Shown piece after piece: positions 55,694 to 64,000 of a stretch of DNA of 64,000 nt (its first letter is position 1; every line of letters starts with the position of its first letter). The position numbers and the translations under genes are program-made. The notes under the pieces are model-generated. The model had not been told where the DNA came from, ran no database searches, and worked only from the letters and a program-made list of their open reading frames with translations. Source of the DNA: Variovorax paradoxus EPS (lineage in GTDB: Bacteria; Pseudomonadota; Gammaproteobacteria; Burkholderiales; Burkholderiaceae_C); the NCBI RefSeq assembly GCF_000184745.1, contig NC_014931.1:2790001-2854000 (forward strand). The letters are read 5' to 3'.

Positions 55694-56539
55694 TCAGTGG
55701 CCGGCCGGAGGTCCGCGTCGGACGCCCCGGAAAGTGCCCGCTATCGACGGGCGGCCGTCGGGGGCGCCGCCGAACTCGGCGCGGCCGCCGTGCGCGCGGG
55801 CAATGCCGTGCAGCAGCAGCCGGCGGCGCACGCTAGAGAGCGCTGTGTCGGGCCGGTCGCAGCCGTGCGGTTCAGGCGATGCGCCGCCCGCGCAGACCGC
55901 GACGCGGAACAGGTCGCCTGCCACCTCGCTGACGACGATCACCCGCGCCGGCAGCCCCGAACCGGCGAGTTCCTCGAACGCGAGGTTCAGGAACTGCGCG
56001 ATGCGCGCCGGGTCGCCGCGGCAGTCGCCGTCGCCCAGCCGGTCGTGCTCGAAGACCGTGCTGGCGGTAAAGGGCGCTTCGGCGTCGTCGATCGCCCGCC
56101 GGACCACCTCGTGCAGCGAAAAACGCTGCGTGGCGATCACGAGGTCCTTGCCCGCCGCGATCCGGCAGACGTCCGCCAGTTCCTCGGACCGCTCGATCGC
56201 ACGGTCCGCCGCATGGTCCACATGGGCGAGCACCGCGTCGGGCTGCTGCCGATCGCCCCGGCGCGCAAGCAGTTCGATGCCCAGGCGGATGGCGGACAGC
56301 GAGTTGCGCACGTCGTGTACCGCAGCGCCGATCACGCGATCGAAGTCTTCCGTCGGCATCTGCGGCGCCTGGGCAGGCCCTGCCTGCAAGGGTCTCAGCG
56401 CATGCGCCGGAGCTGACCAATTCGACAGCGCCCATTCGACCGTCGACTGGCGCATGCCGACAGCGCGAGAGGGTGCCGGCGGCGCGGCGGGCGTGCATGG
56501 GATCAAGCGCGAATCCTCGTGCGGCGGCGTGTCAGGCAT
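55694..56539 (-). CDS. Sensor histidine kinase-like protein with degenerate ATP site
   Basis: 281 residues from the ATG at 56539. HisKA dimerisation helix with phospho-acceptor His in VIGAAVHDVRNSLSAIRLGIELLARRG; a second helix VDHAADRAIERSEELADVCRIAAG. The C-terminal ATPase-like part has an altered N box (RIAQFLNLAFEELA, Glu in place of the usual Asn) and lacks a clear DxGxG; only ARAHGGRAEFGG recalls the G2 box. No input domain or membrane segment and no response regulator next to it. It may be a phosphotransfer or sequestering protein. Confidence 0.65.
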   Translation of the reverse strand: MPDTPPHEDSRLIPCTPAAPPAPSRAVGMRQSTVEWALSNWSAPAHALRPLQAGPAQAPQMPTEDFDRVIGAAVHDVRNSLSAIRLGIELLARRGDRQQPDAVLAHVDHAADRAIERSEELADVCRIAAGKDLVIATQRFSLHEVVRRAIDDAEAPFTASTVFEHDRLGDGDCRGDPARIAQFLNLAFEELAGSGLPARVIVVSEVAGDLFRVAVCAGGASPEPHGCDRPDTALSSVRRRLLLHGIARAHGGRAEFGGAPDGRPSIAGTFRGVRRGPPAGH

Positions 56540-56721
56540 GGCGTTTCTCTGCAGGCCGTGGGGTGGTTCCGGAGCGCCGTCGCCGGCCGGTCCGTGATAT
56601 CGAATGCCCGGACGGCAGGGGCCAGCGCATCGAGGCGCCATGGTGCTTGCTCGGCTGCCGGCGCGATGTCAGGTTTTGCAACACCGCTTGTAGGCGCATG
56701 CCGCGCCTGGGCACGGCGGCG

Positions 56722-57174
56722 TCATGCCGCGTCCTTCTGCATGAAGACACTCAGCGGATCTTCCGGATACCGCCCGAAGCGTTCGCGCCGCGCGTACCCC
56801 GAGCGCGCATAGAACGACAGCGCCGCCGGTTGGCTCACGCCCGTCTCCAGCCTGAACATCGCACAGCCCCGGGCCATCGCTTCCCCTTCTAGAAACGCCA
56901 GCAACTTGTCGGCGATGCCTTGCCCGCGGTTCTCCGGCCGCACGTACATCCGCTTCAACTCGCCATATTCAGGCTCGATGACGATGGCCGCACAGCCGAT
57001 CGCCGTACCTGCTTCATCGCGTGCCACCGCGAACAGCACATTGGCCGCCGACAGCGCCGCAATGTCGATGCCGTAATGGCTCTCCGGCGGATACAGCGGC
57101 TTCTGGAACGCATCGAGGTCGTCGATGAGTTGGATCACGTCGGGCTGGTCGGGGTTTTCAATGGCGATTCGCAT
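56722..57174 (-). CDS. GNAT-family N-acetyltransferase
   Basis: 150 residues, one GNAT domain. Acetyl-CoA loop RPENRGQGIADKLL (about 78-91), preceded by EPEYGELKRMYV and followed by CAMFRLETGVSQPAALSFYARSGYARRERFGRY. Homologues (PA4866/YjdJ-like) often acetylate small amines or antibiotics. Stand-alone, divergent from the aldo/keto reductase. Substrate unknown. Confidence 0.85.
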   Translation of the reverse strand: MRIAIENPDQPDVIQLIDDLDAFQKPLYPPESHYGIDIAALSAANVLFAVARDEAGTAIGCAAIVIEPEYGELKRMYVRPENRGQGIADKLLAFLEGEAMARGCAMFRLETGVSQPAALSFYARSGYARRERFGRYPEDPLSVFMQKDAA

Positions 57175-57302
57175 CGGCCGATATTACTTAGCCGAGTTCG
57201 ACAAAGCCCGACGCGCAAAGGGGTTCAATGCCCCGGCGAACAATGACCCAACGGCGTGCCGGTCGGCGCGTCGCTTCATTCATTCTTCGAAGGAGTAGCA
57301 CT

Positions 57303-58331
57303 TTGGAATATCGTCATCTGGGCAAATCGGGCCTCAAGGTCCCCGTGTTGAGTTTCGGCACCGGCACGTTCGGGGGCAAGGGCGAGTTCTTCAGCGCCTG
57401 GGGCAGCACCGACGTGGCCGAGGCGCGCAAGCTCATCGACATCTGCATCGACGCGGGCGTCAACATGTTCGACAGCGCGGACATCTATTCCGACGGCGCC
57501 GCCGAATCGGTGCTCGGCGAAGCCATCAAGGGCCGGCCGCGCGACAAGCTCATCCTCTCGACCAAGGCCACGTTCCGCAACGGCCCGGGAGCGAACGAGG
57601 CGGGGTCGTCGCGCCACCATCTCGTGCGAGCGGTCGACAGTGCATTGAAGCGCTTGGGCACCGACTACATCGACCTGTTCCAGCTGCATGGCTTTGACGC
57701 GAGCACGCCCGTCGAAGAGACCGTGTCCACGCTCGACGATCTCGTGCGCGCGGGCAAGCTGCGCTATGTGGGCGCGTCGAATTTCTCGGGCTGGCATTTG
57801 ATGAAGTCGCTGGCCGTGTCGGAGCGCTACGGCTACGCGCGCTACGTGGCGCACCAGGCGTATTACTCGCTGGTCGGCCGCGAATACGAGTGGGAGCTGA
57901 TGCCGCTCGCCCAAGACCAGGGCGTGGGCGCCGTGGTGTGGAGCCCGCTGGGCTGGGGCCGGCTCACGGGCAAGATCCGCCGCGGCCAGCCGCTGCCCGC
58001 CAACAGCCGACTGCATGTGACGGCCGACATGGGCCCGCCGGTGGCCGACGAGCTGCTGTACCGCGTGGTCGATGCGCTGGAAAAAGTCGCCGGGGACATC
58101 GGCAAGACGGTGCCGCAGGTCGCGCTCAATTGGCTGCTGCAACGGCCGACGGTGTCGAGCGTGGTGGTCGGAGCGCGCGACGAAACGCAACTGCGCCAGA
58201 ACCTCGGCGCGGTGGGCTGGAACCTCACGCCCGCGCAGGTCGCCGAACTCGACGCGGCCAGCGCGGTGACGCGGACTTATCCTTACTGGCACCAGCAGGG
58301 GTTTCTGGAGCGCAATCCGAATCCGGTCTAG
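57303..58331 (+). CDS. Aldo/keto reductase (TTG start)
   Basis: 342 residues from TTG at 57303, chosen because AAGGAG lies seven bases upstream and the protein then begins MEYRHLGKSGLKVP, the standard AKR N-terminus; an ATG at 57228 would add 25 residues of low quality. Catalytic tetrad Asp57, Tyr62, Lys88 and His129 (FDSADIYS, LILSTKAT, DLFQLHG). NADPH site near the C-terminus (SSVVVGARDETQLRQNLGAV). Subfamily AKR11/AKR12-like. Substrate unknown; convergent with a LysR gene. Confidence 0.88.
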   Translation: MEYRHLGKSGLKVPVLSFGTGTFGGKGEFFSAWGSTDVAEARKLIDICIDAGVNMFDSADIYSDGAAESVLGEAIKGRPRDKLILSTKATFRNGPGANEAGSSRHHLVRAVDSALKRLGTDYIDLFQLHGFDASTPVEETVSTLDDLVRAGKLRYVGASNFSGWHLMKSLAVSERYGYARYVAHQAYYSLVGREYEWELMPLAQDQGVGAVVWSPLGWGRLTGKIRRGQPLPANSRLHVTADMGPPVADELLYRVVDALEKVAGDIGKTVPQVALNWLLQRPTVSSVVVGARDETQLRQNLGAVGWNLTPAQVAELDAASAVTRTYPYWHQQGFLERNPNPV

Positions 58332-59221
58332 GCAGGATTCAAACCGAGCACCCACTGCTTGAAGTGCTCGAGCGCCCCGGAGGCCGGACGGCCTTCGGGG
58401 TACGCGAAGTAATAGCCCTGCGGCACATCGAGGTGCCGGTCCACGGGAATCACCAGCTCGCCGGTGCGCAGCTCGTGCTCGATGAGGATGCGCGGTGCAA
58501 GGCCCACGCCCATGCCCGCAGCCGTCGCGGCCACCACCATCGTGAAGAGCTCATAACGCGGCCCGCGCGAGGCGTGCACCGTGTAGTCCCAGCCCTGCTG
58601 CGCATACCAGTCGCGCCACGCATGCGCGCGCGTGCTCAGGTGCACATGGCGGCAGCGCTCGAAGCCCGCTTCGTCCCACGCACCGTTGGCATCGCGAAAG
58701 GCCGGGCTGCAGATCGGCACCATCTCGCCCTCCGAAAAGATCAGCCCGCCGCGCGTGTTGGGCCAGAACTGGTCGCCGAAATAGATCGCCGCGTCGTAGG
58801 CGTTTTCTTGAAAGGAGAAGGGCTGCGAGCGCGCCGACAGGTTCACCGTGATGTTCGGATGCTGCCGGCTGAAATCGGGCAGCCGCGGAATGAGCCATTG
58901 CGTCGCGAAGGTCGGCACCACGGCCAGCTCCAGCACGAAGCCCATGTCGTGGCCGGCGCTGATCTCCAGCGTGTCGCGGCGGATCTGGTCGAGGTGCCGG
59001 CGGATGCGCGCCGCGTACTCGCGGCCCACGTCGGTGAGCGTCAGGCGCCTTCGCACGCGCGAGAAGAGCGGCACGCCTAGCCGTTGCTCCAGCATTGCCA
59101 CCTGCCGCCCGACGGCGCTCTGCGTCAGCGCCAGCTCGGCCGCCGCGCGGGTGAAGCTCCCCAGCCGCGCCGAGGCCTCGAAGGCCTGCAGCGCGCCCAG
59201 GTTGGGAATGTCTTTTCTCAT
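58328..59221 (-). CDS. LysR-family regulator, GcvA-like
   Basis: 297 residues from the ATG at 59221; upstream ATG at 59278 lacks a ribosome binding site. N-terminal MRKDIPNLGALQAFEASARLGSFTRAAAELALTQSAVGRQVAMLEQRLGVPLFSRVRRRLTLTD is the GcvA-type HTH. The effector domain follows (LELAVVPTFATQWLIPRLPDF). It is divergent from the FAD oxidoreductase gene (60 bp between starts), which is its likely target. GcvA itself regulates glycine cleavage, consistent with an amino-acid-oxidase-type neighbour. Confidence 0.9.
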   Translation of the reverse strand: MRKDIPNLGALQAFEASARLGSFTRAAAELALTQSAVGRQVAMLEQRLGVPLFSRVRRRLTLTDVGREYAARIRRHLDQIRRDTLEISAGHDMGFVLELAVVPTFATQWLIPRLPDFSRQHPNITVNLSARSQPFSFQENAYDAAIYFGDQFWPNTRGGLIFSEGEMVPICSPAFRDANGAWDEAGFERCRHVHLSTRAHAWRDWYAQQGWDYTVHASRGPRYELFTMVVAATAAGMGVGLAPRILIEHELRTGELVIPVDRHLDVPQGYYFAYPEGRPASGALEHFKQWVLGLNPA

Positions 59222-59281
59222 CGCGCTATTCTGCGGGGCGCGCGCCCCTCCCTGCGCGCGCGCAGCCAGGAAAGGCATTTC

Positions 59282-60454
59282 ATGCGTCGAGTGGTGATCA
59301 TCGGCGGCGGGGCCATCGGCTCGGCCATCGCCTATTTCCTGACCAAGGACCCGGAGGCCGAGCCCTTCGAGGTCACGGTGGTCGAGCGGGACTTCTCGTA
59401 CAAGCAGGCCTCATCGGCGCTGTCGGCCAGTTCGATCCGGCAGCAGTTCTCCACCGCCATCAACATCGAGATGTCGCTCTACGGCATCGACTTCTTCCGG
59501 CACCTCGGCGAGACCTTGCGCGTCGGCGACGACGTGCCCGACATCGGCCTCGTCGAGCCCGGCTATCTGTACCTGGCCTCGCCGGCCGGTGTCGATGTGC
59601 TGCGCGAGAACCATGCGATGCAGAAGGCGCATGCGGTGGACGTGGCGCTGATGACGGCCGAAGAGCTGAAGGCGCGCTTCCCGTGGATATCGACGGAGGG
59701 CGTCGAACTCGCATCGCTGGGTCTTTCGGGCGAAGGCTGGTACGACGGCTACAGCCTGTTGCAGGCCTTCCGCAAGAAGGCCGCATCGCAGGGCGCGCGG
59801 TACGTGCAGGCGCACGCGACCGGACTTCGCCGCAAGGGCAGCACCGTGACCGGTGTGCAGCTCGACACCGGCGAGACGGTCGAAGCCGACATCGTCGTCA
59901 ACGCCGCCGGCGCCTGGGCCGCGAAGGTAGCGGAGTGGGCCGGCATCGACCTGCCGGTGCGCGGCCGGCGCCGCAGCGTGTTCAGCTTCTCGTGCCCCGA
60001 GGCGCTGCCCGGCTGCCCGCTGGTCATCGACACCTCCGGCATCTGGCTGCGCCCCGAGGGCCGCCAGTTCATCTGCGGCTTCGCACCGTCCGCAGACCAG
60101 GACCCCGACGACGCGCCGCTCGATGTCGAGTACGCCGCGTTCGACGAACTCATCTGGCCCGCGCTCGCCGAGCGCATTCCCGCCTTCGAAGCCATCCGCA
60201 TGACCGGCGCCTGGGCCGGCTACTACGAGATGAACCTGTTCGACCACAACGCGATCCTCGGCCTGCACCCGGACTGCGACAACCTGTACTTCGCCAACGG
60301 CTTCTCGGGCCATGGCTTGCAGCAGTGCCCGGCGGCGGGGCGCGGCATCGCGGAACTGATCCGCTTCGGCGAGTACCGCAGCCTCGACCTCTCGCCGGTT
60401 TCGTTCGCGCGGATTCTCGAGAACAAACCGCTGCTCGAGAAGAACGTGATCTGA
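59282..60454 (+). CDS. FAD-dependent oxidoreductase, DAO family (amino acid / sarcosine oxidase-like)
   Basis: 390 residues, ATG at 59282 with AGGAAAGG upstream. FAD-binding MRRVVIIGGGAIGSAIAYFL, ERDFSYKQASSALSASSIRQQFS, VVNAAGAWAAKVAEWAGIDLPV, and near the C-terminus NLYFANGFSGHGLQQCPAAGRGIAELI. This is the FOXRED1/sarcosine-oxidase-like branch acting on amino or imino acids or small hydroxy acids. Divergent LysR gene is the probable regulator. Substrate unknown. Confidence 0.88.
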   Translation: MRRVVIIGGGAIGSAIAYFLTKDPEAEPFEVTVVERDFSYKQASSALSASSIRQQFSTAINIEMSLYGIDFFRHLGETLRVGDDVPDIGLVEPGYLYLASPAGVDVLRENHAMQKAHAVDVALMTAEELKARFPWISTEGVELASLGLSGEGWYDGYSLLQAFRKKAASQGARYVQAHATGLRRKGSTVTGVQLDTGETVEADIVVNAAGAWAAKVAEWAGIDLPVRGRRRSVFSFSCPEALPGCPLVIDTSGIWLRPEGRQFICGFAPSADQDPDDAPLDVEYAAFDELIWPALAERIPAFEAIRMTGAWAGYYEMNLFDHNAILGLHPDCDNLYFANGFSGHGLQQCPAAGRGIAELIRFGEYRSLDLSPVSFARILENKPLLEKNVI

Positions 60455-61148
60455 AGAGGCGGTGTCGTCTCAGCGAGGAGCCAACGCCGTGAACGGCTCT
60501 TGCTGGCCCCGTGCGGACTGCCGCTCATTGAGCACGGCGACGAGCTTGCCGCAGAAGAACGGAAGGCCGAAACAGCGATTGCACTCGCGACAGCGAAGCG
60601 CTCATTCAATGTGGATCCCGTTGCCGTGGCAAAGCCGGCACTCAAGTCCAATGGGCTGGCCGGGCAACAGGAGCCGGCGGAAGCGCTGTCCTTCGCGCAC
60701 TGGGCGATGGTCGAATCGTTCAGGAAGAAGAAGTTCGATCCGCTGTCCAGAAAGCTGTCGGTAAAACTCGCGTTCTTGTAGCTTGCCGAGACGCGAAGCT
60801 TCCGTGGGTTTCTCCGCCGTACCGTCGCCCGGGTCATCGCACAGGCAGCGAACCCCAGCAGTGTCGCGGCGCGCAGCGCGCTGGCGGCCGCGGCGCGCAT
60901 CAAGGCCCTGAAGCCGGCAATGCGCCGGTTGCTGGCGTGTCTTGATTGCATCGGCATGTCAGGAGCCCTCCGCAATGGACAGCGTGACGGTGCGAGGCGC
61001 GCCACGCCGCCATGAACACGGTGCATCGGAAGTCGCGAATGCAAGTTGGCCCGTGATCACGTCGCGCTGCCGGCAGGTCTCGATGCCGGCGGTCATACGG
61101 GTTAACACCTAAATATGGTTGGAGAAAAACTTCTACATTCCATTTAAA
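60455..61148. other. Gene-poor stretch with a possible remnant reading frame
   Basis: About 690 bp between the oxidoreductase and the amidase promoter. An open frame at 60500-60781 (+) would give 93 residues (MLAPCGLPLIEHGDELAAEE... PLSRKLSVKLAFL), with no ribosome binding site and no known family. A longer - strand frame (60223-61044) is not protein-like. Probably a decayed region; I support no gene. Confidence 0.5.
61119..61147 (+). promoter_or_regulatory. Candidate promoter of the amidase operon
   Basis: A -35-like TTGGAG at 61119-61124 and a -10-like ATTTAA at 61142-61147, 17 bp apart. The start of transcription would then be inside the 22-bp palindrome that follows. Confidence 0.5.
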
Positions 61149-61170
61149 TGTACTTTGATGTCAAAGTACA
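61149..61170. promoter_or_regulatory. Perfect 22-bp palindromic operator (MarR-like)
   Basis: TGTACTTTGA, TG, TCAAAGTACA: perfect 10-bp arms with a 2-bp centre. Size and AT-rich symmetry fit a MarR-type or similar dimer. It overlaps the expected transcription start, so a repressor is likely. No such regulator gene is in the window; it may lie to the right. Confidence 0.7.
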
Positions 61171-61195
61171 AAAAATCAATGAAGATCCCGGCACC

Positions 61196-62614
61196 ATGCA
61201 AAAAGCGGTGACAGTGAAGGCCTTGGCAGCGGCGTACGAGCAGCGCCACATCACGCCGACGGAGGTCGCCGAGCAGTGCTTGGCGCGCGCCGAAGAAACG
61301 CGTGGCGTGTTCACGCAGATCACCGCTGCGCACGCACGGGCGCAAGCGGAGCAATCGACTGCGCGGTGGCGGGCTGGCGCGCCGCTCGGTCCGCTGGATG
61401 GCGTGCCCCTGACCTGGAAGGACCTGTTCGACATCGAGGGCACGCCCACCACGGCGGGATCCGGGCTGCTCGCGCATGCAGCGCCGGCCGAGGCGGACGC
61501 AACGCTCGTGGCCCATGCCGAGGCTGCCGGCATGGTCTGCATAGGCAAGACCAACCTGAGCGAGTTCGCCTATTCGGGGTTGGGGCTGAACCAGGCTTTC
61601 GGCACGCCGGTCAACCCGGCTCTCGGGGTGCGCGCGCGGGCGCCGGGCGGCTCTTCCTCGGGTGCGGCGCTGGCGGTTGCGCTCGATGTGGCGCCGATCG
61701 GCATCGGAACCGACACGGCCGGCTCGGTGCGAGTTCCGGCTGCCTTCAACGGTTTGATCGGCTATCGGGCCAGCAGGCATCGTTACGCGATGACGGGCGT
61801 GTTCGCGCTCGCGCCCTCGTTGGACACCGTCGGCCCTCTCGCACGCTCGGTCGAAGATTGCATCCTCATGGACGCGGTGCTCCAGGGCGGGCGCGGGAAC
61901 GAAGGGCGCGAGGCGTTCGCCGGCACTGTCGATGAAGCCCGGCGTCTCCTCGCACAGCAGACCTTCGTGGTCGACCCGCGAATCCTGGAGAGCGACGGCG
62001 TCAGCGCCGCGGTGCGCAACAACCTGCTGGCGCAGATGCAGCAGCTTCGCGAAGCGGGCGCGGCGGTCGAGCACAGGGCGCTTTCCAGCCTGCACCGGAC
62101 GCAAGCCCTGGTCGACAGCCACGGCTGGCTCGGTGCCTATGAAGCATTCGCCATGCATCAAGCACGGCTCGACGGACCGCAGGCAAAAGACATGGATCCG
62201 CGCGTGCGCCGCCGTCTCGAAGCGGCGCGCCATTTCACCGCCGCCGGCTATCTGCACCTGCGCTGGGAGCGGCCGCTCTTGATGTCGCTGTTCGAGCGCG
62301 AACTGGGCGGCGCGACCCTGGTGCTTCCCACCACCGCGCACACCGCACCGCTGCTGCAACCGCTGCAGGACGACGACGCGCTCTTCGCCAGCACCAACCT
62401 CGCGACGCTGCGCCTGACGATGCCTGGCAGCTTTCTCGACACGCCCGCGCTGTCGATGCCCAGCGGCTTCGAGCGCGTGCGCGCACCCGATGCCACCACC
62501 GACGCGCTCCCCACCGGCATGCAGCTGATGCGTCCGCGGGGAGACGACCTGCGGCTTCTGCAGATTGCTTTTGCGCTGGAGCAAGTGTTTTCCTCAACCA
62601 ACTTCAAGGAGTGA
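61196..62614 (+). CDS. Amidase-signature family hydrolase
   Basis: 472 residues from the ATG at 61196; a frame open from 61148 starts inside the operator and is rejected. Amidase-signature triad: Lys75 (LTWKDLFDIEG), cis-Ser in APGGSSSGAALAVALD (153-155) and nucleophile Ser177 in GTDTAGSVRVPA. Gly before Gly-Ser is Ala here, a mild variant. AtzF/GatA-like amidases hydrolyse a range of amides. Followed at once by the deacetylase-fold gene (AAGGAG overlaps its end) and then a transporter, so it serves uptake and breakdown of an amide or imide compound. Confidence 0.9.
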   Translation: MQKAVTVKALAAAYEQRHITPTEVAEQCLARAEETRGVFTQITAAHARAQAEQSTARWRAGAPLGPLDGVPLTWKDLFDIEGTPTTAGSGLLAHAAPAEADATLVAHAEAAGMVCIGKTNLSEFAYSGLGLNQAFGTPVNPALGVRARAPGGSSSGAALAVALDVAPIGIGTDTAGSVRVPAAFNGLIGYRASRHRYAMTGVFALAPSLDTVGPLARSVEDCILMDAVLQGGRGNEGREAFAGTVDEARRLLAQQTFVVDPRILESDGVSAAVRNNLLAQMQQLREAGAAVEHRALSSLHRTQALVDSHGWLGAYEAFAMHQARLDGPQAKDMDPRVRRRLEAARHFTAAGYLHLRWERPLLMSLFERELGGATLVLPTTAHTAPLLQPLQDDDALFASTNLATLRLTMPGSFLDTPALSMPSGFERVRAPDATTDALPTGMQLMRPRGDDLRLLQIAFALEQVFSSTNFKE

Positions 62615-62620
62615 ATGACC

Positions 62621-63499
62621 ATGACCAAGGAAATCTTCGTAACGTTCGGAGTCGACGTGGACGCCGTCGGCGGCTGGCTCGGTTCGTATGGCGGCGAGGA
62701 CTCGCCCGACGACATCTCTCGCGGCATGTTCGCCGGCGAGGTGGGCTCGCCGCGTTTGCTGAAGATGTTCAAGAAGTACGGCCTGACCACCACGTGGTTC
62801 GTGCCTGGCCACTCGGCCGAGACCTTTCCCGATCAGATGAAGGCCGTGGTCGACGCCGGCCACGAGCTGGGCATTCACGGCTACAGCCACGAGAACCCGA
62901 TCGCGATGACGCCCGAGCAGGAAGAGGCCGTGCTCGACAAGAGCATCGACGTCATCACCCGGCTCGCGGGCAGGGCGCCGACCGGCTACGTGGCGCCATG
63001 GTGGGAGTTCAGCCCCATCACCAACGAGCTGCTCATCAAGAAGGGCATCAAGTACGACCACAGCCTGATGCACAACGACTTCCATCCGTACTACGTGCGC
63101 GTGGGCGACAAGTGGACCCGCATCGACTACAGCAAGCACCCGGACACGTGGATGAAGCCGCTGGAGCGCGGCACCGAAACCTCGCTGGTCGAGATCCCGG
63201 CCAACTGGTACCTGGACGACCTGCCGCCGATGATGTTCATCAAGAAGTCGCCCAACAGCCACGGCTTCGTGAACCCGCGCGACATCGAGCAGATGTGGCG
63301 CGACCAGTTCGACTGGGTCTACCGCGAGCACGACTACGCGGTGTTCCCGATCACGATCCATCCCGACGTGTCCGGCAGGCCGCAGGTGCTGCTGATGCTC
63401 GAACGGCTGATCGAGCATTTCAAGGCCCACGACGGCGTGCGCTTCATGACCTGCGACCAGATCGCGGACGACTTCCTGCGCCGCAGTCCGCGCGGATGA
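62621..63499 (+). CDS. HpPgdA-like NodB-fold hydrolase (peptidoglycan deacetylase or cyclic imide hydrolase)
   Basis: 292 residues from the ATG at 62621, nine bases after AAGGAG; an ATG at 62615 is too close to it. The whole chain resembles Helicobacter pylori Pgd[48 protein letters not shown] with metal His pair, GYVAPWWEF, and [22 protein letters not shown]. The same family and size includes cyclic imide hydrolases of pseudomonads. No signal peptide. Placed between an amidase and an MFS transporter, ring opening of an imide with later amide hydrolysis by the amidase is the more natural reading; that is inference. Confidence 0.85.
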   Translation: MTKEIFVTFGVDVDAVGGWLGSYGGEDSPDDISRGMFAGEVGSPRLLKMFKKYGLTTTWFVPGHSAETFPDQMKAVVDAGHELGIHGYSHENPIAMTPEQEEAVLDKSIDVITRLAGRAPTGYVAPWWEFSPITNELLIKKGIKYDHSLMHNDFHPYYVRVGDKWTRIDYSKHPDTWMKPLERGTETSLVEIPANWYLDDLPPMMFIKKSPNSHGFVNPRDIEQMWRDQFDWVYREHDYAVFPITIHPDVSGRPQVLLMLERLIEHFKAHDGVRFMTCDQIADDFLRRSPRG

Positions 63500-63545
63500 A
63501 TCAGCGGCACTGCATCGCACCACCTACAGAAAACGAACAACAGCC

Positions 63546-64000
63546 ATGAACGCCTCTACGCCTCCTCATGCCGCCGCGGCCGCCGCGCAGGCAGCCGCCG
63601 CCACCACCTGGACGCCGCCCGTCGTCACAAAGAAGCAGGTCAACTACGCCACCTGGGTCTGCTTCTTCGCCTGGGTCTTCGCCGTCTACGACTTCATTCT
63701 TTTCGGCACCTTGCTGCCGAGGCTCGGCGATCATTTCAAGTGGACCGCGGACCAGCAGACCAACCTCAACACCTGGGTCACGCTGGGCACGGTCATCGTC
63801 GCGTTCGGCATCGGCCCCATTGCCGACAAGCTGGGCCGGCGCAAGGGCATCATCATTGCCGTCGCCGGTGCTGCGCTGTGTTCGGGCCTGACGGCCTTTG
63901 CGGGCTGGGTGATCGGCGTGTCGGCCGGGGTGGGCTTCGTGTTGCTGATCCTGGTGCGCTCGTTGGCTGGCCTCGGCTACGCAGAGCAAAGCATCAACGC
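63546..64000 (+). CDS. MFS transporter, 5' part (cut by window end)
   Basis: The first 151 codons from the ATG at 63546 run to the window edge. An Ala-rich cytoplasmic tail (MNASTPPHAAAAAAQAAAATT) precedes the first helix (NYATWVCFFAWVFAVYDFILFGTLLP), second helix VTLGTVIVAFGIGPIAD, MFS motif A DKLGRRKG, and further helices. This resembles sugar/aromatic-acid:H+ symporters. Third gene of the amidase operon; the likely importer of its substrate. Incomplete. Confidence 0.9.
   Translation, partial: MNASTPPHAAAAAAQAAAATTWTPPVVTKKQVNYATWVCFFAWVFAVYDFILFGTLLPRLGDHFKWTADQQTNLNTWVTLGTVIVAFGIGPIADKLGRRKGIIIAVAGAALCSGLTAFAGWVIGVSAGVGFVLLILVRSLAGLGYAEQSIN

Noticed and set aside
60223..61044. A - strand open frame of 273 codons after the FAD oxidoreductase
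   Set aside because: Overlaps the oxidoreductase end, low-complexity Ser/Arg/Ala sequence, no start signal.

Overview
The window is GC-rich, tightly packed bacterial chromosome. Gene content and style point to a betaproteobacterium of the family Comamonadaceae, most like Variovorax. The signs are a Bug-type tripartite-tricarboxylate receptor, several LysR regulators each next to a catabolic gene set, a CysI-DUF934-CysH-CysD-CysN sulfate operon without cysJ, a CytX-linked TPP riboswitch, dispersed REP-like palindromes, and many 4-nt ATGA start/stop overlaps. This is inferred from gene content; no rRNA is present to confirm it.

Layout. 1-6559: a GFA-fold protein, then a leftward gallate meta-cleavage operon (ligJ, ligK-type aldolase, galA, Bug receptor, ModA-like protein) with a divergent LysR regulator that carries two DNA-binding domains. 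6560-11897: a hypothetical protein, a lipase-like hydrolase, a LysR/quinone-reductase pair and an AraC regulator. 11894-19778: an ABC solute receptor divergent from a six-gene aromatic operon (dienelactone hydrolase fused to an NTF2-like domain, Rieske reductase, oxygenase alpha and beta, isochorismatase-like protein, SDR), then an MBL hydrolase. 19861-23203: small envelope and hypothetical genes (CsgG-like lipoprotein, NlpD-like lipoprotein, KorA-like protein) and tRNA-Asn with a clear terminator. 23286-31084: thiamine locus (TonB receptor, thiE, thiG, thiS, thiO; divergent thiD; cytX under a TPP riboswitch). 31229-36665: adenylate cyclase, TetR plus aminotransferase, ferredoxin reductase and FdxA. 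36708-41936: assimilatory sulfate reduction operon. 42200-44130: REP-like repeats and a complete IS110-family element. 44149-53467: an eight-gene leftward peptide operon (RpiR regulator, iaaA, gsiABCD, P1 peptidase, M55 aminopeptidase). 53739-60454: COQ7-like protein, a structured leader with a small gene, extensin-like protein, degenerate sensor kinase, GNAT, aldo/keto reductase, LysR and FAD oxidoreductase. 61149-64000: operator-controlled amidase, HpPgdA/cyclic-imidase-like hydrolase and an MFS transporter cut by the window edge.

The strongest discovery-type signal is the IS110 element at about 42649-43811. Its 178-nt left non-coding end folds like an IS621-type bridge RNA. All four guide segments can be read against the element's own ends and the REP palindrome it interrupts. 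Other points for follow-up are a possible non-contiguous thiamine operon with thiD embedded antisense, a TonB receptor at the end of that operon, the tandem-HTH LysR protein of the gallate locus, the uncharacterised Rieske operon with a catalytically degenerate isochorismatase homologue, a REP palindrome translated inside cysN, and a phage C4-like structured leader near 54.45 kb.
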